Of a DNA stretch of 64,000 bases, positions 51,660 through 59,910 are shown one piece after another. A program made the translations under genes and the position numbers. The stretch comes from Robiginitalea sp. (GTDB lineage: Bacteria > Bacteroidota > Bacteroidia > Flavobacteriales > Flavobacteriaceae): assembly GCA_024642005.1 (NCBI GenBank), contig JAHECA010000010.1:51480-115479 (forward strand). The letters run 5' to 3'. The notes below the pieces were generated by a model. That model was not told the DNA's origin and did no database searches. It was given only the letters and a program-made list of their open reading frames with translations. The first letter of the stretch is position 1; each line of letters begins with the position of its first letter.

Positions 51660-52320
51660 AGGTGGAATTTAGGAGGTTGCCGGCTGCCGTTACCACCGCC
51701 TCCACAGTCGGGAAAGGGGCGATAATAATCTGTTCGGTATGTTTACGGGCGGCTTTTGCCGTGGTCGGACCAATGCAAACAGCGGCGCTTTCAGACAGGT
51801 CATTGGCCGAAGTGAAGCTTTCGACCCCACTCGGACTGAAGAGCAATACGGCATCAAAATGAAGATCGAACTTCTTGTTTATGAGTGTTGTGTGATACAC
51901 CACCCGCTCTTCCAGTCGAATGCCGGCACGTTGCAAACGCCTGGGCAGTGTCTCCAGGCGCCGGTCGCCACAAAAGAATATAAAAGAACGACCGGAATAA
52001 TTTTTAATGATCACATCGGCCAATAACCTGGCCGAGTCCTGCACTTCCAGCACGCGATGGCCCAGCCCCTGCAACAGGGCTGCTGTTTTGGCTCCGACGC
52101 AGCAGCAATTGAGCATGCGCTCCCCGGGTTTGCCCTGGGGGAAGCAGGCGTGAACGGCATGCTGGCTGGTAAACAGGCACAGGGCCTCATCGTCGGCGTG
52201 CAGGTCGGCAGCAAGGTAATCGGTTGCCAGGGCGTCGTATTCCTCAAAATGCACTTCGTCAGAAGCAAGCAGGGCACGTTGAGCCGGGGTCAGGACACGT
52301 GTGGAAAGGACCCGCATCAT
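51649..52320 (-). CDS. hemD: Uroporphyrinogen-III synthase (223 aa)
   Basis: Closes and isomerises hydroxymethylbilane to uroporphyrinogen III. The sequence is poorly conserved as is usual for HemD, but the pattern [12 protein letters not shown] (near 52), [28 protein letters not shown] (partly quoted: [13 protein letters not shown]) and [12 protein letters not shown] agree. The ATG at 52320 overlaps the hemC stop as ATGA. The operon position between hemC and hemE supports the call. Confidence 0.9.
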   Translation of the reverse strand: MMRVLSTRVLTPAQRALLASDEVHFEEYDALATDYLAADLHADDEALCLFTSQHAVHACFPQGKPGERMLNCCCVGAKTAALLQGLGHRVLEVQDSARLLADVIIKNYSGRSFIFFCGDRRLETLPRRLQRAGIRLEERVVYHTTLINKKFDLHFDAVLLFSPSGVESFTSANDLSESAAVCIGPTTAKAARKHTEQIIIAPFPTVEAVVTAAGNLLNSTYDR

Positions 52321-53231
52321 CGCGACAGGCTTTTGCGGATTTCCGCCATCAGGGCTGCCCCTTCCCCGGAAAGGATTTCGCGGGCACAGTCGCGGCCAAA
52401 AACCGCCGGGTTGGTGCCGTGGTAAACTTTGTCGATACGGCAGGCGCGGCTGCCATCGAGGGCAAACAACCCTCCCTGAAACCGCAGGCCGGTGCCTTCT
52501 GGTTGGGCCAGGGCGCCAATGGGAGCCGTACACCCCCCTTCCAGCTCGCGCAGAAAGCTGCGTTCGGCAGCCACGCATCGGGCGGTTGCCGCATCGTGGA
52601 GGGCGCGGGCCGTTTCCAGGGCCTCGCCGTCGTCTTCCCGCACGACTACCAGCATGGCTCCCTGGGCCGGGGCGGGCAACATCCAGTGCAGCGGGCTGTG
52701 CTGTTCCGGCAGCAGGCCTATGCGCTCCAGGCCGGCAGCAGCAAAGATGGCGGCATTCCAGTTTTCGTCCTGCAATTTGCGAAGGCGCGTGTTTACATTG
52801 CCCCTTAGGTCTTCAATCTGATGCAGGGGATAGCGGGCCAGCCACTGGGCCTTTCTCCTGAGGCTTCCCGTGGCCACCGTCCCTTCCTGGTTCAGGAAAT
52901 CGAGCCCTTTGTGCACCAGCACGTCGAGCGGGTTGGCCCGCGGCAGTACCGCCGCCTCCACAATCCCTTTGGGCAGGGCTGTGGGCACGTCTTTCATGGA
53001 GTGCACTGCCAGGTCTATATTCCCGCCCAGCAGGGCCACATCGAGGGTTTTCGTGAATATGCCGGTGATGCCCAGTTCGTAAAGCGGCTTGTCGAGAATG
53101 AGGTCGCCGGTCGATTTCACCGGAAAAAGTTCGGTTTCGGCCCCCAGGTCGTGCAGCCGGTCGCGCACCGTATGTGCTTGCCAGAGGGCCAGTTCGCTAT
53201 CGCGGGTGCCGATGCGCAGGGTTCGGTTCAT
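52317..53231 (-). CDS. hemC: Hydroxymethylbilane synthase (porphobilinogen deaminase) (304 aa)
   Basis: Polymerises four porphobilinogens. The N-terminus LRIGTRDSELALWQAHTVRD and the arginine-rich GSLRRKAQWLARYPLHQIEDLRG (partly: SLRRKAQWLARYP) bind substrate. The dipyrromethane cofactor Cys is in LEGGCTAPIGALA near residue 242. The ATG at 53231 overlaps the hemA TGA (ATGA), and its own stop overlaps hemD. Confidence 0.96.
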   Translation of the reverse strand: MNRTLRIGTRDSELALWQAHTVRDRLHDLGAETELFPVKSTGDLILDKPLYELGITGIFTKTLDVALLGGNIDLAVHSMKDVPTALPKGIVEAAVLPRANPLDVLVHKGLDFLNQEGTVATGSLRRKAQWLARYPLHQIEDLRGNVNTRLRKLQDENWNAAIFAAAGLERIGLLPEQHSPLHWMLPAPAQGAMLVVVREDDGEALETARALHDAATARCVAAERSFLRELEGGCTAPIGALAQPEGTGLRFQGGLFALDGSRACRIDKVYHGTNPAVFGRDCAREILSGEGAALMAEIRKSLSR

Positions 53232-54484
53232 GGGGTGTCGGTTTCGAGTTGGAACACCTTGCGGATCCATTCCAGGCTGTCGTCGCTGTCGAGATCGGCT
53301 TCCTTGAGGTGGTTGGCAAACTGCCGGGTGATTTTCAGGATGATGCCCTCCGAGACCGCCTCGGCCAGCTTCGCATCGTCGGCCTGGTGTTTTTTCGAAT
53401 GGTGGTCGAGCTCTTCTTCCTTCATGGCCTGCAATTTCTCTTTCAGGGCCTTGATTACCGGGGCGAAGCGCCGGCTTTCCAGCCACAGGTTGAATTCGCC
53501 GCGCACCTCATCGATAATAGCCTCGGCCTGCGGAATATACCGCTGGCGCTGGGCGAGGGTATCGTCGGTGATGCGGGAAAGCCGGTCGAGGTGCACCAGG
53601 GTTACCCCAGGCAAATCGCCCACTTCGGGGGCCACATTCACCGGAATGGTGAGGTCGAGAATCCAGCGCGGTTTATCGGCCGGCACGTGGCTGGCCGTCA
53701 CCGTGGGCACCGGTGCGCCGGTGGCTACAATGAGTACGTCGCTCGCCGCAATCTCGGCCTGGAGCTGTTCTACGGGCTTTACCCGGAGGTTGAATTTGCC
53801 CCCCACCGCTTCGGCCCGCTCCAGGGTACGGTTAATCAGGGTAATGCCATTGTGCCCGGTATGCTTCACGAGGTTCTCGCAGGTATTGCGGCCGATTTTA
53901 CCTGTGCCGTACAGCACTATTTTTTTATGGGCGATGTCGGGTACCCGCGCCAGGAGGTATTGCACGGAGGCGAAGGCCACCGAGGTAGCCCCGGTGGAAA
54001 TGCCGGTTTCGCTTTTGATGCGTTTGCTCGCCTGGATAACCGAATTGGTAAGCCGTTCCAGGAAGGCGTTGGCCAACCCGTGTTCGCGTGCCTGAACAAA
54101 GGCCTTTTTGAGTTGCCCGATTATTTCGAAGTCGCCGAGAATCTGGCTGTCCAGCCCTGCGCCGACCCGGAACAGGTGCTCGATGGCTTCCTGGTTCTGA
54201 AACACGTACCCCACCCGGTCGAATTCGGCGGGTGTGCCATTTGTGTGGGTGCTGAGCAGCCTGATCAGGTGCTGGGGGGCCGCCGCAAAGCCGAAGAGTT
54301 CGGTGCGGTTACAGGTGCTGATCACCAGCAGCCCATCGATGCCTTCGTCCCGCGCCTGTTCCAGCAGGGCGGCCGCCGCTTCGGGGACCAGGGAAAATTT
54401 ACCCCTGGTTTCGGCATCGGCCTTTTCGTAATTCAGGCCGATTGCAAGAAATCGCTGATGTCTGGAAATATGATATTTCTTCAT
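53228..54484 (-). CDS. hemA: Glutamyl-tRNA reductase (418 aa)
   Basis: First committed step of C5 heme synthesis, reducing glutamyl-tRNA to glutamate-1-semialdehyde. The active-site Cys is in VISTCNRTELFGFA near residue 50; the NADPH fold is at KKIVLYGTGKIGRNTCENL near 185. The ATG at 54484 (MKKYHISRHQRFLAIG) is chosen because the upstream in-frame extension contains the promoter. It begins the heme operon and is divergent from an AraC regulator. HemL, the next enzyme, is not in the window. Confidence 0.95.
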   Translation of the reverse strand: MKKYHISRHQRFLAIGLNYEKADAETRGKFSLVPEAAAALLEQARDEGIDGLLVISTCNRTELFGFAAAPQHLIRLLSTHTNGTPAEFDRVGYVFQNQEAIEHLFRVGAGLDSQILGDFEIIGQLKKAFVQAREHGLANAFLERLTNSVIQASKRIKSETGISTGATSVAFASVQYLLARVPDIAHKKIVLYGTGKIGRNTCENLVKHTGHNGITLINRTLERAEAVGGKFNLRVKPVEQLQAEIAASDVLIVATGAPVPTVTASHVPADKPRWILDLTIPVNVAPEVGDLPGVTLVHLDRLSRITDDTLAQRQRYIPQAEAIIDEVRGEFNLWLESRRFAPVIKALKEKLQAMKEEELDHHSKKHQADDAKLAEAVSEGIILKITRQFANHLKEADLDSDDSLEWIRKVFQLETDTP

Positions 54485-54547
54485 ACGCCTCCGGCAAACG
54501 GAACAAAAATAAGTCGATTCCCGGGGGAAAAATAACGCTGAAGGGAC

Positions 54548-54555
54548 CAAAAGTA
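54548..54555 (-). promoter_or_regulatory. -7 promoter element of the heme operon
   Basis: Minus-strand TACTTTTG matches TAnnTTTG; a TTG lies about 25 bp upstream of it, slightly long. The hemA ATG is 63 nt downstream, leaving room for leader regulation. Confidence 0.55.
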
Positions 54556-54605
54556 ACGCATCGGGTTATTTTGTCTCCTGCAAGGCGTCAAAATCAAAAA
54601 ATTGA

Positions 54606-54613
54606 TACTTTTG
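54606..54613 (+). promoter_or_regulatory. -7 promoter element of the AraC gene
   Basis: TACTTTTG matches TAnnTTTG, 76 nt before the AraC ATG. It is 50 bp from the divergent heme-operon element, so one regulator could control both. Confidence 0.5.
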
Positions 54614-54689
54614 CCCTAAAATAAAGGGATATCTGGTTTTTTATTTAGAAGTGTTCTAAATAATACGCCCTCGCAACACCCCTCCGCTC

Positions 54690-55583
54690 ATGGCAGAAAA
54701 TAACGCTGGAGGTTCGTCCTCCGTATTTCGTATCGAATCTGATTTTCAGGTACTCCGGGCGGAGAACCCGGGCGATCGGCCTTTTCGGCTCGAACATCCG
54801 ATCGAGCCGCGCTGCCTGCAATTCCACTTCTGCCTGAAGGGGCAGGCCCGTTTCCTCTTCAACGACGGGCACTATGTGGTAGATCTGGCCAGCGACCAGT
54901 CGCTGCTGCTGTACAACCCCCAGTCTACCCTGCCGCTGCGGGCAGAGCTGGCGCCCAACAGCTGGCTCGTCACCCTGATTTTAAGCATCAGGCACTTCCA
55001 TGCCCTTTTTACCCGTGAAGCCGACTACATCCCCTTCCTAAGCCCTGAAAACCAGGACAAGAAATACTACCGGCACGATCCGGTAAACGCTTCCGTGGCC
55101 GTGGTGCTGAGCCAGCTGTGGAACGAGCACATGCACCCTTCGGTGCGTTCCCTGTACTTCCGGGCCAAAGCCTACGAATTGCTCTCGCTGAGCTTTAACC
55201 GAAACGCCGACACCCAGGCCGAGCAATGCCCCATTTTGGTAGATGAAGCGCATTTAAGGCGCATTCGCCGGGCCAAAGAAATCGTGCTGGAACGCATGGC
55301 CGAACCCCCCACCCTGGCCGAACTGGCCGAAGAAACAGGGTTGAGCCTCAAAAGGCTAAAGGAAGGCTTCAAACAGATTTACGGAGATTCCGTGTACAGT
55401 TTCCTGTTCGACCACAAAATGGAGACGGCCCGGAAAATGCTCGAAAGCGGGCGGTTCAATGTAAACGAAGTGGGCCTGAAGGTCGGCTACAGCACGGCCA
55501 GCCATTTTATAGAAGCCTTCAAGAAAAAATACAATACCACACCCAAGAAGTACCTGATGGCCCTGGCCCAGCAGGGCATTTAA
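54690..55583 (+). CDS. AraC family transcriptional regulator (297 aa)
   Basis: A cupin-like N-terminal sensing domain (about 20-110, with LQFHFCLKGQARFLFNDG) is joined to an AraC DNA-binding domain of two helix-turn-helix units at about 205-295. The second unit has the family signature VGLKVGYSTASHFIEAFKKKY near residue 265. It is transcribed away from hemA and lies between hemA and hemH, so control of heme genes by heme, iron or a porphyrin is a reasonable inference; PchR-like siderophore regulators share this layout. Confidence 0.9.
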   Translation: MAENNAGGSSSVFRIESDFQVLRAENPGDRPFRLEHPIEPRCLQFHFCLKGQARFLFNDGHYVVDLASDQSLLLYNPQSTLPLRAELAPNSWLVTLILSIRHFHALFTREADYIPFLSPENQDKKYYRHDPVNASVAVVLSQLWNEHMHPSVRSLYFRAKAYELLSLSFNRNADTQAEQCPILVDEAHLRRIRRAKEIVLERMAEPPTLAELAEETGLSLKRLKEGFKQIYGDSVYSFLFDHKMETARKMLESGRFNVNEVGLKVGYSTASHFIEAFKKKYNTTPKKYLMALAQQGI

Positions 55584-55586
55584 GAC

Positions 55587-56435
55587 TTATTCGGCCGGTT
55601 GGGGCCGCACCACGATAATGCCCGTATTGCGCTTGATGCCTTTCAGGTAATCGGCCAGGGGTTCCTCGCTAATGACCACTTTCCCTACCGTGGAAGCATG
55701 CAGCAGGTGGATGCGGCCGTCTTCAAGCCGCAGGGCAATTCCCGTATGGGTTACATCCAGGCCGTCGATATCGGTTGCCAGGGCAATGATGTCGCCGTCT
55801 TGCAGCAGGGCTTCCCGGGCAGCTACCTCTTGCTGGGGCAGCACGCAGATCGGTTTCTCAGAGAGCCCGGATTCGGTCTTTTTTATGGCTGTGAAATTGG
55901 CATCGGAAGCGAGCATGGGGTAGAGGCTGCGGTGGGTACCCATAAAATTGATCTGTTTGCGGAAGGTGACCCCGTAGATCTGTTCGGTAATGTTGCGCAC
56001 CAGCCCTTTGGCCTCGTTGTCGCGAATCCACTCCGTGAAATAATGCAGGCGCGACGGATATCCGTCAAGCTTGCCGTCCCGGTAGCGCACCTGCTCCAGC
56101 CCGTTCAGGTAATGCCCCCAATTGAGTTTCCCTTCTTTGGCCAGGCGGCTCAATACCAGAACATTTTCGACATAGGTGGTGCAATCCAGGCCACGCAGGT
56201 TTACCACAAGGCGCTCGTCGGGGCCCGCCTCAAGGGTCTGGGCCACATAAGGCGTGCCGAGAAAGGCCCGCCCCACCCGAATCATCATCGGGCCCATGGC
56301 CGTGTCGGGGGCTTCGCTGAGCCCTGCGGAGAGGGCTTCGAAAATGGCCTTGTCGTGCTCGGTTGCCCGCACGCGGCCCTGGGCCTGCAGGGCAGAAACA
56401 GCCAGGAATAGGACGACAAAGTTCCGGATGGGCAT
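55587..56435 (-). CDS. DUF1460 family N-acetylmuramoyl-L-alanine amidase-like protein (282 aa)
   Basis: A signal peptide (NFVVLFLAVSALQAQG) is followed by an NlpC/P60-like cysteine hydrolase fold. The catalytic Cys is in NLRGLDCTTYVENVLVL near residue 84; IALATDIDGLDVTHTGIAL near residue 225 holds the likely His. The YPSRLHYFTEWIRDN segment is typical of DUF1460. It probably cuts peptidoglycan fragments in the periplasm. It converges on the AraC gene (3-bp gap) and is divergent from hemH. Confidence 0.88.
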   Translation of the reverse strand: MPIRNFVVLFLAVSALQAQGRVRATEHDKAIFEALSAGLSEAPDTAMGPMMIRVGRAFLGTPYVAQTLEAGPDERLVVNLRGLDCTTYVENVLVLSRLAKEGKLNWGHYLNGLEQVRYRDGKLDGYPSRLHYFTEWIRDNEAKGLVRNITEQIYGVTFRKQINFMGTHRSLYPMLASDANFTAIKKTESGLSEKPICVLPQQEVAAREALLQDGDIIALATDIDGLDVTHTGIALRLEDGRIHLLHASTVGKVVISEEPLADYLKGIKRNTGIIVVRPQPAE

Positions 56436-56452
56436 AGCAATGCGATTTCTAC

Positions 56453-56460
56453 CAAAGTTA
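56453..56460 (-). promoter_or_regulatory. -7 promoter element of the DUF1460 gene
   Basis: Minus-strand TAACTTTG matches TAnnTTTG, 17 nt from the start codon; a CTG lies at -33 spacing instead of TTG. Confidence 0.45.
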
Positions 56461-56604
56461 CAACCGAATACCGGAAAACAGCGGTTTCTGTTTTGTTATT
56501 TACAGCCCCGGTTTACTCCGAAAATGGACCCTTCGATTGACTGCGGCTATCGCCCTATTCGCAAAATGCCGGCCACCGGGGCTGGAGACTTTCGCCAGAA
56601 AAGG

Positions 56605-56612
56605 TATTTTTG
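56605..56612 (+). promoter_or_regulatory. -7 promoter element of hemH
   Basis: TATTTTTG matches TAnnTTTG, 37 nt before the hemH ATG at 56650. Confidence 0.5.
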
Positions 56613-56649
56613 CAGCGTTCTCATACAACCGGCCTCAAAACCACCCCCT

Positions 56650-57681
56650 ATGAAAGGCATATTGCTGGTAAACCTGGGCTCTCCCGACAGCCCCACACCC
56701 AAAGATGTAAAACCCTACCTGGGCGAATTCCTCATGGACGAGCGCGTGATCGACACGCCCAAATGGCTCCGGACCTTTCTGGTGAAGGGCATAATCCTGA
56801 ACACCCGCCCAAAAAAGTCGGCAGCCGCCTACCAAAAAATCTGGTGGGAAGAAGGCTCGCCCCTGATCATTTTCTCCCAGCGTTTCCGCGACAAGGTGCA
56901 GGCCCAGACCAAGCTGCCCGTGGCCCTGGGCATGCGTTACGGATCGGGAAGCATACGGGAAGGCCTGCAGGAGTTACAAGGCAAAGGGGTAACCGAGGCG
57001 CTGCTGGTACCGCTCTACCCCCATTATGCCATGAGCTCTTACGAGACTGTGGTGGTGAAAGCCCTGGAAGACCAGGCTGCCTATTTCCCGGAGATGACCC
57101 TTACCACCCTGCCGGCCTTTTCCAAAAACGACGACTACATCGGGGTGCTTTCGGCCTCCATCGCCGAGGTCTTATCCGACTTCGAATACGACCATGTGCT
57201 TTTCTCCTACCACGGCATCCCGGAGCGGCACATCCGCAAATCTGACCCCACAAAGTTCCACTGCAAGCTCGACGGGCAGTGCTGCAGCGCGAATTCGGTG
57301 GCCCACTACACCTGCTACCGCCACCAGTGCTACGACACCACCCAGCGGGTAATCAGGGCGCTAAACCTGCCTGCCGACAAGGTGAGCACCTCGTTCCAGA
57401 GCCGCCTGGGGGGCGACCCCTGGCTGAAGCCCTATACCGATTTTGAGTTGGAGCGCCTGCCTAAGGAAGGCGTCAAACGCCTGGCGGTGATTACCCCGGC
57501 CTTTGTGAGCGACTGCCTGGAAACCCTCGAGGAAATCGCCATGGAAGGGCAGGAAGAATTCCTCCACGCCGGGGGCGAGGCTTTTGTCCATGTTCCCTGT
57601 TTGAATGATCGCGACGACTGGGCCGCGCTAATGGCCCGGTGGATTAATGATTGGTCTGTAAGCGGGGCGTTGCCTGCGTAG
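56650..57681 (+). CDS. hemH: Ferrochelatase (343 aa)
   Basis: Inserts ferrous iron into protoporphyrin IX, the last step of protoheme synthesis. The N-terminus MKGILLVNLGSPDSPTPKDV and GEFLMDERVID are conserved, and the catalytic His is in VLFSYHGIPERHIRKS near residue 188. A Cys-rich insertion (CKLDGQCC, HYTCYRHQCY) precedes the QSRLGGDPWLKPYTD signature. The ATG at 56650 is used; the longer in-frame extension overlaps the divergent DUF1460 gene. It stands alone, 2.2 kb from hemA. Confidence 0.95.
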   Translation: MKGILLVNLGSPDSPTPKDVKPYLGEFLMDERVIDTPKWLRTFLVKGIILNTRPKKSAAAYQKIWWEEGSPLIIFSQRFRDKVQAQTKLPVALGMRYGSGSIREGLQELQGKGVTEALLVPLYPHYAMSSYETVVVKALEDQAAYFPEMTLTTLPAFSKNDDYIGVLSASIAEVLSDFEYDHVLFSYHGIPERHIRKSDPTKFHCKLDGQCCSANSVAHYTCYRHQCYDTTQRVIRALNLPADKVSTSFQSRLGGDPWLKPYTDFELERLPKEGVKRLAVITPAFVSDCLETLEEIAMEGQEEFLHAGGEAFVHVPCLNDRDDWAALMARWINDWSVSGALPA

Positions 57682-57688
57682 TAATTGC

Positions 57689-57731
57689 TGTCAGTTCGAG
57701 TGTCCCACCATCGGCGGGATGTATCGAGAAC
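57689..57731 (-). repeat. REP-like hairpin unit A
   Basis: Read on the minus strand: GTTCTCGATACA, then a hairpin TCCCGCC - GAT - GGTGGGA (one G-T pair), then CACTCGAACTGACA. It lies right after hemH. Unit B at 57755 has similar outer arms but a different stem. No T tract, so it is not a simple terminator. Confidence 0.6.
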
Positions 57732-57754
57732 CCCCGAAGTCCTTAGCAATCGTA

Positions 57755-57795
57755 CCTAGATACTCATTTGCTGCGCAAATTCACTCGGTGTGACA
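57755..57795 (+). repeat. REP-like hairpin unit B
   Basis: CCTAGATAC, CTC, then the hairpin ATTTGC - TGC - GCAAAT, then CACTCGGTGTGACA. The outer arms resemble unit A in inverted orientation. The inner module CTC-stem-TGC-stem-TCAC matches the end modules of the element at 59296. Confidence 0.6.
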
Positions 57796-57822
57796 AAGCA
57801 GGTAAAGCCATTTTCAAATTCG

Positions 57823-57838
57823 CCAATTGGCTAATTGG
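57823..57838. other. Small palindrome at the MATE gene end
   Basis: CCAATT - GGCT - AATTGG is a perfect 6-bp stem that contains the MATE stop codon at 57831. It may act with units A and B to end transcription from both sides. Confidence 0.35.
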
Positions 57839-59210
57839 AAAGTTCCCGTGCAATCTCCTTCCTCAGGTAATAACCCGTAACCATAGTAGAAAGAATATCG
57901 GCTATCGGGAACGAGAGCCACACGCCCAGTTCGCCCCAGAAAATGGGCAGAATGAGCACAAGGGGAATGAAGAAGAACCCCTGGCGGGTAAGGGTGAGCA
58001 GCAGGGCCGGGATGGCCTTGCCTACCGCCTGGAAGTAAGCCGCGCCGATCAATTGAATGGCGATAATGGGGGTGGCGATAAAGACCCAGCGCATGGCTGC
58101 CGGGGTGTGTTCCAGCACAAATCGGGTGGTTTCGGCCTCGGCGGCGCTCGCGTCGGGTCGGTGGCTCACAAAGAGCCCCGCTATCTCGGCCGGGAAAACC
58201 ATCAAAATCACAAAGACCACCGTAGCCACCAGGGCCGCATATTTGATGGCGATATAGATCGATTCCTTCACCCGGGCAAACTTGTGGGCCCCGTAATTAA
58301 AGCCTGCAATGGGTAAGAAGCCCTGGGTAACCCCCAGGGGTGGGAAGATGGCAAACATGAGCACCCGCCCGATAATGGCATAGACCGCCACGCTGGCCTC
58401 CCCGCCCAGGTGGAAGAGGATATTGTTCAATAGCAAATAGGTGACGGAAGTAACAGCCTGGCGGGCCATGGTTACAAAGCCCAGCGCGCCGATTTCGCGC
58501 ACCATGGGCCGGTCGAGCCCCAGGTGGTGCCACTTCAATTTGAGTTCTGAATTTTTCGAGAGGAAGAACCAGAGGATGTATCCGAAACAAAGCAGGTAGC
58601 TCCCGGTGGTAGCCCAGGCGGCTCCTTCCATGCCCCAGTCGAAAATGTAGATGAAAACATAGTCCATCAGCAGGTTGCCCACCGAGGGGATAATCATGGC
58701 CACCATGGCAAAGCGGGGTTTGCCCTCGGCCCGGATAACCGTGTTGCCCATCATGCAAAGCGCCAGGAACGGCACCCCGTAGAGCACAATGGTATAGTAC
58801 GTTTTGGCCGGCGCAAAGATGAGCCCTTTGCCCCCGAAAGCGGGGATCAGCGAATCGGCGTATATCAGCCCCAGAATAGCCATGCCCACCGTAATGAGCA
58901 GGGTAAGGGTTAATTGGTTGCCGAAAGATTTCAGGGCCTTTTCGTGGTCGTTGGCCCCAAGGGCCCGTGATATGATGCTGCTGCCCCCGATGCCGATAGA
59001 CATCCCCAGGGCGGCGATAAAGAAAGAAACGGGCAAAACCACGTTGATGGCTGCAATGGCGATGGAGCCAATCCAGTTGCCCACGAAAATGGTGTCGACC
59101 AGAATGTTGAGGCTCATTACCAGAATGCCGATGGCGGCAGGGACCGCCTGCCTCACCAGCAGCGGCCCTATGGGCTGGGTTCCGAGTTCTTCGGAGGTAA
59201 CTTTGGCCAT
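57831..59210 (-). CDS. MATE family efflux transporter (459 aa)
   Basis: A 12-helix inner-membrane antiporter. The two-fold repeat of the family is visible: LVRQAVPAAIGILVMSLNILVDTIFVGNW (partly quoted: AVPAAIGILVMSLNILVD) in the first half and ALGFVTMARQAVTSVTYLLLNNILF in the second (partly: GFVTMARQAVTSVTYL). Likely exports drugs or metabolites using H+ or Na+. A good promoter (TTG, 21 bp, TACCTTTG) precedes it. Confidence 0.92.
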   Translation of the reverse strand: MAKVTSEELGTQPIGPLLVRQAVPAAIGILVMSLNILVDTIFVGNWIGSIAIAAINVVLPVSFFIAALGMSIGIGGSSIISRALGANDHEKALKSFGNQLTLTLLITVGMAILGLIYADSLIPAFGGKGLIFAPAKTYYTIVLYGVPFLALCMMGNTVIRAEGKPRFAMVAMIIPSVGNLLMDYVFIYIFDWGMEGAAWATTGSYLLCFGYILWFFLSKNSELKLKWHHLGLDRPMVREIGALGFVTMARQAVTSVTYLLLNNILFHLGGEASVAVYAIIGRVLMFAIFPPLGVTQGFLPIAGFNYGAHKFARVKESIYIAIKYAALVATVVFVILMVFPAEIAGLFVSHRPDASAAEAETTRFVLEHTPAAMRWVFIATPIIAIQLIGAAYFQAVGKAIPALLLTLTRQGFFFIPLVLILPIFWGELGVWLSFPIADILSTMVTGYYLRKEIARELSN

Positions 59211-59242
59211 AGCTGGCGTGAAGATTTTTTAATGAGGTCCCT

Positions 59243-59274
59243 CAAAGGTATGGGTTCCTGATTTCACATTGCAA
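59243..59274 (-). promoter_or_regulatory. Promoter of the MATE gene
   Basis: On the minus strand: TTG (59274-59272), a 21-bp spacer, TACCTTTG (59250-59243). It matches the Bacteroidota promoter well and lies 32 bp before the ATG. Confidence 0.75.
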
Positions 59275-59295
59275 GATATGACATGTAAATATTAG

Positions 59296-59891
59296 GCTCG
59301 TTACGCCATGCTGGCGTAACTCGCTTTTTCTCCCCTTTCTTTTGCTGGTCCAAAAGAAACCGACGCAGGAGGTTCACGAATACCTTCAGAAAAATAGACC
59401 AGCAATGAGTAAAGGGGGAAAGAAAAGGACCTTAGGGGAAGAATTGAGGCGATTTTTGCTGTCGCAAAACCGCGGCTGGCGCTGGTCGCTCCATGCTTTC
59501 CATTTGCTGTGCAAATCGCACTTCCGCTAGCGCCACCTCTATCGCTGGCAATTCTTCCAAAGGAGATCTCACCTGCCGCCGAAGGCGGACAATGCCGGCA
59601 TAGGCACATCGGATTCCACCCAAATCCGCTGAAGGCGGATACCCCCGAGGTTCAGCGTAGGGTAGCGGAAGCGTTAAGAAGGCGGGGGGCGGAATGGAGA
59701 ATGCAATGATTTGCATTCGTAGTGAGGAGCCAGCCGATGCGGCTGCGACCGCCTTTAGCTTCCGGTGCCCGGTTTTGCAGTGGTAACTGCAAAAACGCCT
59801 AAGCGAGGGCGCCGTTTCTTTTGGTTCGTTTTCTTTGGGCGAGCAAAGAAAATGAACAAAAAAAGCGAACCGCGGTGCAACCGCGGTGAGC
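59296..59891. repeat. Palindrome-rich repeat element (about 596 bp, complete copy)
   Basis: Non-coding element bounded by inverted end modules. Left: GCTC, stem GTTACGCC/GGCGTAAC (59300-59320), TCGC, then TTTCTTTTG - CTGGTC - CAAAAGAAA (59336-59359). Right, inverted: TTTTCTTTG - GGCGAG - CAAAGAAAA (59829-59852), then ACCGCGGT - GCA - ACCGCGGT (59869-59887) and GAGC. Internal perfect hairpins: 59502-59516, 59576-59588, 59624-59640, 59699-59718, 59731-59745, 59773-59794. A 34-bp stretch (59353-59386) recurs at 63967-64000; a 27-bp stretch (59834-59860) recurs inverted at 63943-63969. No transposase is encoded, so it would be a non-autonomous element or a structured RNA or DNA repeat. The left end lies just beyond the MATE promoter. 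Confidence 0.8.
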
Positions 59892-59910
59892 AAATCCTTC
59901 CTTCACCCGG

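Noticed and set aside
59342..59893. Overlapping ORFs inside the palindrome-rich element (for example 59342-59530 on the + strand and 59432-59893 on the - strand)
   Set aside because: They cross hairpins on both strands, have no domain pattern, and their residues follow from the palindromes. The region behaves as a repeat, not a gene.
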